A stretch of DNA of 37,964 nucleotides. It comes from DXYV01 sp045543215 (GTDB taxonomy: Bacteria; Bacillota; Clostridia; Oscillospirales; Oscillospiraceae). The notes below the pieces were generated by a model that saw only the letters and a list, made by a program, of their open reading frames with translations, was not told the DNA's origin and did not search any database. Positions 7,539-15,452 of this stretch are shown here, in pieces. The stretch spans positions 1 through 37,964 of the forward strand of contig JAZQMD010000133.1 in NCBI GenBank assembly GCA_045543215.1, written 5' to 3'. Numbering within the stretch: position 1 is the stretch's first letter; each line of letters begins with the position of its first letter. Position numbers and translations under genes: made by a program.

Positions 7539-8105
7539 ATGACAAACACAAATTTTCACAATGCGATCCGCAGCCTGGTAGAGGGAGCTCTTTTCGTGGC
7601 TATGGCGGAAATTTTGGGTTTTCTCAAACTCTGGCCCATGCCGGAGGGGGGGTCGGTTTCCCTCATGATGGTGCCGATGGCGGTATATGCCCTACGTTGG
7701 GGGATAGGATCTGGTCTGCTAGCCGGTCTTGCCCTGGGCGTGCTGGATTTTATGTTGGGTGGCGGTATTGCCATCGGATGGCAGTCCATTTTGGGAGACT
7801 ATGTTATTGCCCTTACCCTACTGGGGCTTGCGGGAGTAGGGAGGAGAAGGGGACTGCCTGGTGCCATCTTGGGTACTTCCCTGGGGTGTCTGGGCCGTTT
7901 TTTGTCCATCTGGGTTACAGGGGCTACTTTGTGGGGGGAGTATATGTATGACATCTACGGACTGCCCATGACCAATGAATGGGTTTATTCCTTTCTATAC
8001 AACCTCCCGGTTTTGGTCTCCGGTGTTCTTACGGTGGTCTTGTGTGCTGCTTTATATCATATTAAGTCTCTTCGGAAATATATGGCGGGGGCGGACATTG
8101 GGTAA
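7539..8105 (+). CDS. thiT: Thiamine-specific S component of an ECF transporter, ThiT
   Basis: A 188-residue integral membrane protein with about six hydrophobic segments that binds thiamine and works with the general ECF module (EcfA1, EcfA2, EcfT, encoded elsewhere). Family features: GGSVSLMMVPMAVYALRWG in the first half, and the thiamine-binding region with W-GEYM and NEWVYSFLYNLPVL near the C-terminus. An upstream ATG at 7521 is in frame but overlaps the AAGGAGG ribosome binding site (7524-7530), so the ATG at 7539, 8 nt after it, is the start. The TPP riboswitch in the leader independently supports the substrate. The HAD phosphatase gene follows 14 bases after the stop. Confidence 0.95.
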   Translation: MTNTNFHNAIRSLVEGALFVAMAEILGFLKLWPMPEGGSVSLMMVPMAVYALRWGIGSGLLAGLALGVLDFMLGGGIAIGWQSILGDYVIALTLLGLAGVGRRRGLPGAILGTSLGCLGRFLSIWVTGATLWGEYMYDIYGLPMTNEWVYSFLYNLPVLVSGVLTVVLCAALYHIKSLRKYMAGADIG

Positions 8106-8119
8106 AAGGGGTTTTTCTC

Positions 8120-8944
8120 GTGGGTAAATTCGACGGGGTGTTGTTGGTCAGCGACTATGATGATACTTTATATAATTGCCGATTGGAGGTCTCCCGGTGC
8201 AATCGGGATGCCATTGATTACTTTATCGATGAGGGTGGCCGATTCACCGTGGCCACTGGACGGGCTTATGAGACGTTTCTCCCACAGATCGAGAGAGAGA
8301 ATCTGCACCTCAATGCCCCGGTAATCCTCTCCAATGGATCGCTTATTTACGACTTTCAGGCAAATAACCTGATTTACCAGTCCTGTCTGCCTAAAGCGTC
8401 CCTGGATCATATCTGCCAAGTGATGGATATCTTTCCGGAACTGGGCTTTGAAAGCTACCACCAGGGGAAAATATTTGTCCATAACCCCAATGAGGTCTCC
8501 CGGCAACACTTAAAGCGGGTTGATGCGCCTTATACTGTATGTCAACATATTAAGGACATGCCCATGCCTTGGATTAAACTAATCTTGGAGCAGGATCATC
8601 CCTTGCTGGTTCAAGTTCAGACATATATCCTGGAACGATGGGGGCACTTGTATGAGGCTATTTTTTCTAATCTCTATCTGTTAGAGCTTACAGCCAAAGG
8701 TAACACGAAGGGGGCTTTGGTCAAGAGGGTAGCAGATATACTGGGAATTAAAGCCGACCATGTCTATTGTATTGGGGACAATCAAAATGACATTCCCATG
8801 CTGGCGGTATCAGCCATTCCTTTCGCGCCCGCCAACTGCGCCTTAGAGGTACAGGAGTGGGGGCCTCGCATTGTCCGTCACTGTGATGAGGACGCGGTGG
8901 CCCATGTAATTGAAATTCTGGATGACTTATACGGAGTATCATGA
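8120..8944 (+). CDS. Cof-type HAD-superfamily phosphatase
   Basis: A 274-residue cytoplasmic phosphohydrolase of the Cof/IIB subfamily. Motif I DYDDT (nucleophile Asp12, acid/base Asp14), motif II SNGS (about residue 74), motif III Lys in GNTKGALVK (about 195-203) and motif IV GDNQNDIPML (219-228) are all present, with the IIB cap between motifs II and III. Relatives dephosphorylate sugar phosphates, FMN, PLP or HMP-PP (Cof itself acts on HMP-PP). Its position 14 bases behind thiT makes a thiamine-related substrate possible but unproven. Start is GTG at 8120 behind AAAAGGGG. Confidence 0.9.
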   Translation: MGKFDGVLLVSDYDDTLYNCRLEVSRCNRDAIDYFIDEGGRFTVATGRAYETFLPQIERENLHLNAPVILSNGSLIYDFQANNLIYQSCLPKASLDHICQVMDIFPELGFESYHQGKIFVHNPNEVSRQHLKRVDAPYTVCQHIKDMPMPWIKLILEQDHPLLVQVQTYILERWGHLYEAIFSNLYLLELTAKGNTKGALVKRVADILGIKADHVYCIGDNQNDIPMLAVSAIPFAPANCALEVQEWGPRIVRHCDEDAVAHVIEILDDLYGVS

Positions 8945-8962
8945 CTTTTATTGATTTTTTTC

Positions 8963-9005
8963 ATCATATAACGCGCGCTGCTTGAAGCAGCGTGCGTTAT
9001 ATGAT
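8963..9005. terminator. Long bidirectional terminator
   Basis: About 20-bp nearly perfect stem (ATCATATAACGC ... GCGTTATATGAT with GCTGCT/AGCAGC near a 3-nt loop), flanked by T-rich sequence on both sides. It separates the converging HAD phosphatase and phosphoesterase genes. Confidence 0.85.
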
Positions 9006-9006
9006 T

Positions 9007-10161
9007 TTAATTTTGCTTTTTGGTGTGACAAGGTTCCAGGCGACCGAAATACCACCCAGTGGTTCCGTCCCGCTTGGCAAGCGTACCTTGATTGGTGCGG
9101 CGAACTACCGCCAGACGTTCCCCGGTGCGGACGGGAAGGTGGTAGTCGGTGGAGTCCTCGCAGTGGAGAGTGCCATCTGGCTTGGTAAAAAGGTAATCGT
9201 TCAAGATCCACATGGTGCGCCCGGTGGATACATGGCGGCATAGGGAAAGTTCTTTTCCGCGCTCTACCAGCTCCACCTGACTGTCACTCCAACGAATGTT
9301 CAGGGCATCGTTGGAGGGTTCCTGGTTATCCAAGGCTGTCATCACCGGCAGTCCATCGTAAGCGGTGTAGGAAAAGCCGTCTCCCTCAGCTGGGTCTGGA
9401 GGGAGAAAAAGGGCGTTGAGCTGGCCGTCCACCTTGAGTACGTTGCCGCCGTCGATGGAGACTACATGCTGCTCTTTGCAGATGATGGGCTTGGAGGATT
9501 GGATGTGCTCCCGATAAAGTGTCACGGGCCAGTGACCAACCACGATCCATTTTTGGAACCTTCGCTTCAGTCGCTGGCCCTGTCCCAGAAAATTATCATT
9601 TTTCATGAGGAGATGGGCATCCAAGTCATCCAGCCGCTCCTCCCGTGGCACACCGCCGTGTACGAGGATATAGTGTTCGCTCTCTACCACAACAGGCATG
9701 GTATCCAGATAGGATAGTTCGGCAGAAAATTGGTTACGTACTAACTCCCGTAAGGCGGGAAAGTCTTTTGGGCCCCGGAGTGGAAGCCCGCCTTCATCAG
9801 CTAGCTGCATCAGAAAGCCGCGTCCTTTCCAGCAGTTGAGTACCCGCCATAAAAGGTCATCAGACCAGCCGGTGTGGGCCATAAAATCTAGGGTAATCTG
9901 GTCGCAATTGCCTCGTAAGGGATAAACGGTGTGGGTTTTGGACAGTTCCATGAGGTAGCGCAGAGTGTCCAGACTGCGGTTTCCCTTCTCTAAAATATCC
10001 CCCAGGATGAAAAGGATATCATCAGGAGTAAAATTTATTTTTTTCAGAAGGCCTTGTAAAAATTCCAAGTTACCATGGATATCACTTATCGCCACGACCC
10101 GGCGGTCTGGGGGGAGGGACATCCGGAGTACTGGAGCCTTGGTGTATGAGGGTTCTTTCAT
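9007..10161 (-). CDS. Calcineurin-like metallophosphoesterase with C-terminal extension
   Basis: A 384-residue protein. The N-terminal 250 residues form a PP2A/ApaH-like dinuclear metal phosphatase: SDIHGN (about 26-31), GDILEKG (about 54-60), RGNCD (about 82-86), VHGGVP and GHWP supply the metal ligands. The last 130 residues are not part of the phosphatase fold and end in an SH3-like stretch (VVRRTNQGTLAKRDGTTGW). Substrate unknown; relatives act on phosphoproteins or dinucleoside polyphosphates. AAGGAGG precedes the ATG. It ends at a strong terminator facing the HAD gene and appears to be monocistronic. Confidence 0.88.
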   Translation of the reverse strand: MKEPSYTKAPVLRMSLPPDRRVVAISDIHGNLEFLQGLLKKINFTPDDILFILGDILEKGNRSLDTLRYLMELSKTHTVYPLRGNCDQITLDFMAHTGWSDDLLWRVLNCWKGRGFLMQLADEGGLPLRGPKDFPALRELVRNQFSAELSYLDTMPVVVESEHYILVHGGVPREERLDDLDAHLLMKNDNFLGQGQRLKRRFQKWIVVGHWPVTLYREHIQSSKPIICKEQHVVSIDGGNVLKVDGQLNALFLPPDPAEGDGFSYTAYDGLPVMTALDNQEPSNDALNIRWSDSQVELVERGKELSLCRHVSTGRTMWILNDYLFTKPDGTLHCEDSTDYHLPVRTGERLAVVRRTNQGTLAKRDGTTGWYFGRLEPCHTKKQN

Positions 10162-10288
10162 AGGCGTGTGCCTCCTTCCTCACAAGCTGAAGGCTGATTA
10201 TTTATGATTGTATCACAGAAAAAAGGGGATTGCCAAGAGGGGATGTTGAGGGTAAAATGCCGATTTATTGTCTTTTTGTAGGAATGGG

Positions 10289-10324
10289 AAAAAGAGGCGC
10301 GGATGATAAGCCGCACCTCTTTTT
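10289..10324 (-). terminator. Terminator of the dnaD-dnaI operon
   Basis: AAAAAGAGG and CCTCTTTTT arms with an inner CGG/CCG, directly behind the dnaI stop at 10330. Confidence 0.85.
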
Positions 10325-10329
10325 AGGTT

Positions 10330-11328
10330 TTATCGATCGGGCCTTAGCCGGATATCATCGCCGTAAAAGGTAAGTTCCTGATACTCGCCTTCCAAGCGGG
10401 AGGAGATCTGGGGAGTATAGCGGGTGCGGATGTCATCCATGGATAGATTGGAAGAAATAATGGTGCGCCCTCCGGATACCAATCGACTGTTTATCAACTC
10501 ATATAGCGAAGACTGGATAAATGGAGTGGTAAATTCGGAGCCGAGGTCATCCAAAATGAGCAGATCGCAGTTGAGATACCGGCGGGTATCGTCCCTGGCC
10601 TGGCGCTCATCCTCCAGCACGCGGGAAAATTTGCGTGTCTCGAATTGAGCAAAGAGGTTGATGGCCGTGTCATATACCACTGAACGGCCGGAGGAGGAGA
10701 CTACCTTTGCAATACAGGCGGATAAAAAGGTCTTACCAAGGCCAGTTCCTCCACTAAAAAACAGATTTTTCAGTGGATAGGAATCAAATTGGTGGGCGTA
10801 ACCTTCACATACGGTAATAATTCGGCGCATATTTTCTCTGGGGCTGCGGTTCTCTCCCAGCCAGGGTGTGTCGGAATACAGATCCAGCTGTGCCTTGTCA
10901 AAAGATTGCTCACCCAGGTTCAGCAGTTTGGAAAGTTCCTTGTTCTGTTCCTCGACGCATAGCACCCGAAGGCAGGCGCACATACTGGCGCCCACCCAGC
11001 CGGTATCTCGGCAATGGGGGCATAGGGGGGTATCGTCCAGGCCGGAAGGGCCGTAACCAAGCTCGGCCAGCAAGGCCTCTCGCTTGGTTTGGAGCTCTAG
11101 ATTGCGGGCTTTGATCTCCTCAAGTTTGGCGGCGTGATTTGGATCATGGGCCAGAGCCAGTTCGGCCACTTCAGCCATGGTTCCCCGAAGCGCAGCATCA
11201 AGGCCGGGCAGTTGAGGGCGTTTTTCATAGGCATCCCGCCGCCGGGTATAGATCTGTCGGATGTGTTCTTCCGAGCGGGCACGCAGGCGGGAGGCAGCGC
11301 GGCGTAAAATGTTGGGCTCATAAGACAT
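10330..11328 (-). CDS. dnaI: DnaC/DnaI-like helicase loader ATPase
   Basis: Loads the replicative helicase DnaB/DnaC onto DNA. The 332-residue protein has a helical N-terminal domain, a zinc-binding motif CPHC...CAC (C103, C106, C117, C119) like DnaI, and an AAA+ domain with Walker A GGTGLGKT (193-200), Walker B LLILDD (256-261), sensor and a basic C-terminus. The zinc motif favours a chromosomal DnaI-like loader over a phage DnaC or IstB. It follows dnaD by 3 bases, with its ribosome binding site inside the end of dnaD, so the two are coupled. Confidence 0.92.
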   Translation of the reverse strand: MSYEPNILRRAASRLRARSEEHIRQIYTRRRDAYEKRPQLPGLDAALRGTMAEVAELALAHDPNHAAKLEEIKARNLELQTKREALLAELGYGPSGLDDTPLCPHCRDTGWVGASMCACLRVLCVEEQNKELSKLLNLGEQSFDKAQLDLYSDTPWLGENRSPRENMRRIITVCEGYAHQFDSYPLKNLFFSGGTGLGKTFLSACIAKVVSSSGRSVVYDTAINLFAQFETRKFSRVLEDERQARDDTRRYLNCDLLILDDLGSEFTTPFIQSSLYELINSRLVSGGRTIISSNLSMDDIRTRYTPQISSRLEGEYQELTFYGDDIRLRPDR

Positions 11329-11331
11329 GGC

Positions 11332-12297
11332 TTACCTCTCCTTTTCTTGGGGGCGCTGCCGGGCCAGAAAGTCATCCAGCCAATTGGCGTTTTTCTCAAT
11401 ACGGGTCTGAGTAGGCTGGTAGTTCTTTTGGGAAGGCCGACCCTTTCGGTTTGGCTGGGGTGGAGGGGAATACTTATCTACTTTCTTCACCTGATCCACG
11501 GTATGCAGCCCGGCGGCATGCCAGCGTTTCAAAATGGCGTTGAGATAGGACCAATTCATGGAGCCTTTTTGGAATAGGGTGCGTTCATATGCCAAATGGA
11601 TGGTCTCATCGTCAAAGCCCATGTCAACCCATCCTGCTATGTACTGGCGCTCCTTCTCCACCGGGGATCGTTCTCCCAGACCCAGTAGAGGCATGAGCTG
11701 GGCCTCCCGGCTTTGGACGGCCTGCTGCCTGGCAATGTAGGATTCAGCGGAGCTCAAGGTGTCTATCCCCAACCGCTTCCAGCGAAAGGCCTCCTTCTTT
11801 ATCATAGGCATGCGGGGTACACGACCAGGGCCGTATTTGTGTTCACATTGGCTGGTGCACCATTTGGTGAGCAAAAAAATTACTTCGGCTGGAAGCGCCA
11901 GGTAATCATAAATCAAGTAGAGGGACTGGAGATCGGCATCTGACAGAGGTCTGCCCAGGGCCTTCATAACCTCCTGGTATAGGGCAGAAAAGTTGGTGTC
12001 GTTACTCAGGCAGGCCATTAGATCTGCGCGGCGGTAAGATGGGGGGAGTTCTGTCTCCTCCGGCTGGGCTACCGCCTGGACACTCCCTTGGGCCAGGGTA
12101 TGGCGCACCAGCTCTTGAAAGGCAGCCGCAGCGCGTTGATCAGTCCAGCCTAAGGCCCTTCGGGCGGGCTCTACCTCCCTGTGGCGCAGTAGGCCCAGGT
12201 AAAGTAGGGCAGCATCTCCATTGCCGACGGAGAGCAGACGGTCAGCAGCCTCTGCAGGAAGGGACAAAATGTCATTTTGGAGCAAGAGGGCCGGCAT
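11332..12297 (-). CDS. dnaD: DnaD-domain primosome protein
   Basis: Primosome component that helps recruit helicase loader and helicase at the origin or restart sites. The 321-residue form has an N-terminal winged-helix-like region (about 1-120) and a DnaD/DnaB_2 domain in the C-terminal half (about 195-270, with WVDMGFDDETIHLAYERTL and SYLNAILKRWHAAGL, matching the YxxxIL-type motif of the family), then a basic linker and tail. The frame opens at 12339, but AAAGGAG lies 8 nt before the ATG at 12297, which is the better start. Divergent from zapA, translationally coupled to dnaI. Confidence 0.9.
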   Translation of the reverse strand: MPALLLQNDILSLPAEAADRLLSVGNGDAALLYLGLLRHREVEPARRALGWTDQRAAAAFQELVRHTLAQGSVQAVAQPEETELPPSYRRADLMACLSNDTNFSALYQEVMKALGRPLSDADLQSLYLIYDYLALPAEVIFLLTKWCTSQCEHKYGPGRVPRMPMIKKEAFRWKRLGIDTLSSAESYIARQQAVQSREAQLMPLLGLGERSPVEKERQYIAGWVDMGFDDETIHLAYERTLFQKGSMNWSYLNAILKRWHAAGLHTVDQVKKVDKYSPPPQPNRKGRPSQKNYQPTQTRIEKNANWLDDFLARQRPQEKER

Positions 12298-12393
12298 GGG
12301 GGTGTCTCCTTTCTGGTTTCGCTTTCTCCATTTTAACATGAAAATCCGACAAAGGTAAATATGAAAATTACCAGGGTGGGGTAGAAATTTTCA

Positions 12394-12422
12394 TTTCCAT
12401 TTGGGATGAATTATGGTATGAT
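12394..12422 (+). promoter_or_regulatory. Promoter of the zapA-dut-maf-mre cluster
   Basis: TTTCCA and TATGAT with 17-nt spacing. It lies downstream of an in-frame ATG at 12406, which supports the later zapA start. Confidence 0.5.
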
Positions 12423-12468
12423 ATTAAATCAAAGAAGAAAGAAGGAATTATCAGAAACGGGGGAAACC

Positions 12469-12792
12469 ATGATGCAAAACCGCGTGACCGTCACCATTGC
12501 CGGCCAGCGTTTTACCCTTCTGACCATGGAGGATCAGGAGTATGTGGAAAAGGTGGCCGCCTACGTGGATGGCAAGATATCTGAGAGCTTGAACGATGGA
12601 AAAACTGCCATGCTGGACGCGGTGATTCTTGCGGCTATTAATTTAGCTGATGACCATTTTAAAGATTTGGAAACTGCTGAAAATCTTCGTCGCCAGGTGA
12701 AGGATTACCTGGATGAGTCTGCCGGTCTCAAGCTGGAGCTGTCCGAGGCTAAGCGGGAGATCTTTAAGCTGAAAAATAAAAAGGGAGGCTAA
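12469..12792 (+). CDS. zapA: Cell division protein ZapA
   Basis: A small FtsZ-ring associated protein that cross-links FtsZ filaments. The 107 residues have the ZapA N-terminal domain (RVTVTIAGQRFTLLTMEDQEYVEKVAAYVDGKI) and a long C-terminal coiled coil (about 60-105). An in-frame ATG at 12406 exists, but the promoter -10 overlaps it and GGGGGAA sits just before 12469, so the shorter form is taken; ATG 12472 is an equal alternative. First gene of a cluster with division and wall genes, which fits its role. Confidence 0.9.
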   Translation: MMQNRVTVTIAGQRFTLLTMEDQEYVEKVAAYVDGKISESLNDGKTAMLDAVILAAINLADDHFKDLETAENLRRQVKDYLDESAGLKLELSEAKREIFKLKNKKGG

Positions 12793-12795
12793 GAA

Positions 12796-12945
12796 ATGCT
12801 GGCGATCCAGTTACTGCTTTGTACTCTTGCGGCTGGACCTGCGAAATGTAGAGAAAAAATGGCTTGTCCTAGTGACTGGAAGGAAAGGGAGTCTTATACC
12901 TATGGAATTCATCCATATCCGTTATTTTACCGACCGGATCGATAG
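12796..12945 (+). CDS. Possible 49-residue small protein overlapping the start of dut
   Basis: ATG at 12796 preceded by AAGGGAGG with 7-nt spacing, open to TAG at 12945, hydrophobic first 13 residues (MLAIQLLLCTLAA). It fills the 109-base gap between zapA and dut and overlaps dut by 44 bases in another frame. No homology is recognised; it may serve only to couple translation, or be chance. Confidence 0.22.
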   Translation: MLAIQLLLCTLAAGPAKCREKMACPSDWKERESYTYGIHPYPLFYRPDR

Positions 12946-13336
12946 GTTGCGCTACATTGACGGAAAATCCGATTGGATTGACCTGCGAGCGGCTGAAACG
13001 GTTGAGATGAAGGCGGGGGAGTTTCGCCTCATTCCCCTGGGGGTGGCCATGAAGCTCCCAGACGGGTATGAGGCTCATGTGGTGCCTCGGAGCTCTACCT
13101 TTAAGAATTACGGTATTCTTCAGACCAATTCCTGTGGAATTATTGATCAGTCCTATTGCGGCTCCAACGACCAGTGGATGTATCCCGCCTATGCAACCCG
13201 GGATACCGTGATCCAGATCAATGAGCGCATTTGCCAGTTCCGCATTTTTGCTCACCAGCCAAGGCTGGAATTTATTTCCTGTAATTATCTGGAGGAGACT
13301 GACCGGGGTGGTTTTGGCAGCACAGGCCGAGTGTAG
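12902..13336 (+). CDS. dut: dUTP diphosphatase (dUTPase, trimeric type)
   Basis: Hydrolyses dUTP to dUMP and pyrophosphate, keeping uracil out of DNA and feeding thymidylate synthesis. All five family motifs are present: DLRA (I), PRSSTF (II), GIIDQSYCGSND (III), RICQFRI (IV) and GGFGSTG (V). From the ATG at 12902, behind AGGAAAGGGAG, it has 144 residues, the usual length; the frame is open for 25 codons more upstream but without family similarity. Confidence 0.93.
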   Translation: MEFIHIRYFTDRIDRLRYIDGKSDWIDLRAAETVEMKAGEFRLIPLGVAMKLPDGYEAHVVPRSSTFKNYGILQTNSCGIIDQSYCGSNDQWMYPAYATRDTVIQINERICQFRIFAHQPRLEFISCNYLEETDRGGFGSTGRV

Positions 13337-13368
13337 CGGCTTAGCTTACCAGAAAGGAAGTAAATTTT

Positions 13369-13977
13369 ATGGAGATTATCTTAGCCTCCTCTTCCCCACG
13401 GCGTAAGGAACTCCTTGCCCAGATTGGCATAAAAGACTACCGTATTCTCTCCCCCAACGTGGATGAGGATATTGACCGGGATATGCCCCCCGACCAGCTG
13501 GTGGAGGAACTCTCCCACCGCAAGGCCATGGCTATCCGTGCCCAGATGGGAGAGGAAGCGCTTATCATTGCTGCGGACACGGTGGTCTCCTTGGAGGGGG
13601 AGGTGCTGGGCAAGCCTGTGGATAAGACAGATGCATTTCGTATGCTTTCGGCGTTATCGGGCAACCGTCACCAGGTCTATACTGGTTTGACCGTGTTGCG
13701 GGGGCCTCGGAAGATCACGGGACATGAGGCTACCAGCGTCACCTTCCGAGAGTTGGAGTCCCAAGAAATTATGGATTATATTGCAACTGAGGAACCCATG
13801 GATAAAGCAGGAGCTTATGGTATTCAGGGCGTGGGCGCTGTGCTAATTTCCCACATCGAAGGGGATTATTTTAACGTTATGGGTTTGCCAGTGTATCGGT
13901 TGTCCAGAATCTTGGCCTCCTTCGGGGTGGATACCCTGGCTATGGCGGCTGGACGCCGGACGGAACAGGACGAGTAG
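13369..13977 (+). CDS. maf: Maf-family nucleoside triphosphate pyrophosphatase
   Basis: House-cleaning enzyme hydrolysing dTTP/UTP or modified nucleotides; also linked to septum arrest. The 202 residues begin with LASSSPRRKELL, followed by ADTVVSLEGEVLGKP (catalytic Asp about residue 69) and QGVGAVLISHIEGDYFNVMGLP. It ends with a non-conserved tail. AGAAAGGA precedes the ATG. Placement before mreC is common in bacteria. Confidence 0.94.
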   Translation: MEIILASSSPRRKELLAQIGIKDYRILSPNVDEDIDRDMPPDQLVEELSHRKAMAIRAQMGEEALIIAADTVVSLEGEVLGKPVDKTDAFRMLSALSGNRHQVYTGLTVLRGPRKITGHEATSVTFRELESQEIMDYIATEEPMDKAGAYGIQGVGAVLISHIEGDYFNVMGLPVYRLSRILASFGVDTLAMAAGRRTEQDE

Positions 13978-14043
13978 GAGGGAGACAGTTGTAAGAGAAA
14001 GACTGGCCTTGCCCTACGCACCTACAAGCCCATGGAGGTTGAT

Positions 14044-14880
14044 ATGAAACATTTTTTGCGTCAAAACGGCATTTTGTTAGTCGTGATCGCTATTTTAAGT
14101 GCCGCCTTGTTGTGGATGGCCTCCGCCCTGCTGGGCTTCAATCCCCTGTCCAATTTACTGGGGATTGCGGGAACTCCCTTCCGGGCCGTGATCTCTGCAG
14201 CGGCCAACTGGATAGAGGATCGCTATGATTATGCGTTCCGTTATGATGAACTGATGACGGAAAATGCTGTTTTGAAGGAGCGGGTGGCCGAATTGGAGAA
14301 GACAATCCGTCAGGCAGAGGATGCCAATCGGCAAAACGAGCTTTACAGGGAGCTGATTGGTCTTGCTGAAAAGCGATCCGATTTTCAGTTTGAGGATGCC
14401 GCAGTTACGATCCGAGCATCTTCCAATTGGAGCGCTACGATGACCATTAATAAGGGCACCAATGTGGATGTGGCTTTGGGGGATTGCGTAGTAGATGCCT
14501 ACGGAAATTTGGTGGGGGTAATCACCGAGGTTGGGTTTAATTATTCGGTGGTTTCCACAGTAGTGGATCCTACTACAGAGATTGGTGGTCGCATTCCCCG
14601 TACTGACGACAATGCCGTGTTGCAAGGAGACTTTACCCTAATGTGGGAGGACCGGCTCAAGCTGTCCTATCTGCCGGAGAACGCCCAGCCCATCTCTGGC
14701 GACCAGATTACCACCTCTGGCTTGGGGGATATCTACCCTTCCGGGTTGGTGGTGGGGATGGTAGAGTCCATTCATACCGAAGCTGATGGTTTGACCCGCT
14801 ATGCCGTGGTGACCCCTGCCGCTGATTTAAATAATCTGCGCTATGTCTTTGTTATCAAGGACTTTGATGTAGTGAGCTAG
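14044..14880 (+). CDS. mreC: Rod shape-determining protein MreC
   Basis: Bitopic scaffold of the elongation complex, linking PBP2/RodA to MreD. One N-terminal transmembrane segment (about residues 9-28), a coiled coil (about 68-105) and the beta-rich extracellular domain (about 115-275, with GTNVDVALGDCVV and the GDQITTSGLGDIYPSGLVVG signature). The ATG at 14044 has GGAGG 6 nt upstream and is preferred to the ATG at 14032. The gene follows maf by 66 bases with no mreB between. Confidence 0.94.
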   Translation: MKHFLRQNGILLVVIAILSAALLWMASALLGFNPLSNLLGIAGTPFRAVISAAANWIEDRYDYAFRYDELMTENAVLKERVAELEKTIRQAEDANRQNELYRELIGLAEKRSDFQFEDAAVTIRASSNWSATMTINKGTNVDVALGDCVVDAYGNLVGVITEVGFNYSVVSTVVDPTTEIGGRIPRTDDNAVLQGDFTLMWEDRLKLSYLPENAQPISGDQITTSGLGDIYPSGLVVGMVESIHTEADGLTRYAVVTPAADLNNLRYVFVIKDFDVVS

Positions 14881-14893
14881 AGGAGGAAGCCCC

Positions 14894-15403
14894 TTGACCA
14901 AACGCAACCATGTGACCCAATGGTTGGCCTATACAGCGGCCCTGGCAGTAACTTTGTTTTTTGAGCAGTTGGTGCTCAGCCGTTTTCCATTGATGGGAGT
15001 GTTTCCGGTGCTCTTGCCCATTGCACTGGTTGCCTGTGCGACCATGGAGGGACCTCGGGCGGGGGCGGGCTTTGGCATTTTGGTCGGGGCACTGATGACA
15101 GTGAGTGCCGGCGGTGGTGTTTGGCGGGTGGTTGTGTGCTCGGCTACCGGACTGGGAGCTGGGCTTATCACCCGATATACGCTGCGCCAGGATTTGGTCG
15201 GGCATCTGCTGTGCTGCCTGATGGTCCTACTGGGACGGATGCTCTGGTGTGTGTGTATGTGTGTACTCCTGGGAGTAACCGACTGGATGCGCCTGCTGAA
15301 GATGGGTGGACTGGAACTGCTGTGGAGTATGATTTTTGCCTGGCCTATTTATCTGATGTTCCGCTTTGTCTGTCGCCGCTGGGGATGGATTTATTACGCA
15401 TAA
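14894..15403 (+). CDS. mreD: Rod shape-determining protein MreD
   Basis: A 169-residue integral membrane protein with about five hydrophobic segments, partner of MreC. Sequence is weakly conserved as usual in the family; length, topology and position between mreC and a PBP2 gene decide the call. TTG start at 14894 with GAGGAGG 7 nt upstream; 13 bases after mreC. Confidence 0.88.
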   Translation: MTKRNHVTQWLAYTAALAVTLFFEQLVLSRFPLMGVFPVLLPIALVACATMEGPRAGAGFGILVGALMTVSAGGGVWRVVVCSATGLGAGLITRYTLRQDLVGHLLCCLMVLLGRMLWCVCMCVLLGVTDWMRLLKMGGLELLWSMIFAWPIYLMFRFVCRRWGWIYYA

Positions 15404-15452
15404 GGTGGTCTTCTTCAGAAGATCCTACAAGAATGGGAAAGAGGTTATGCTA

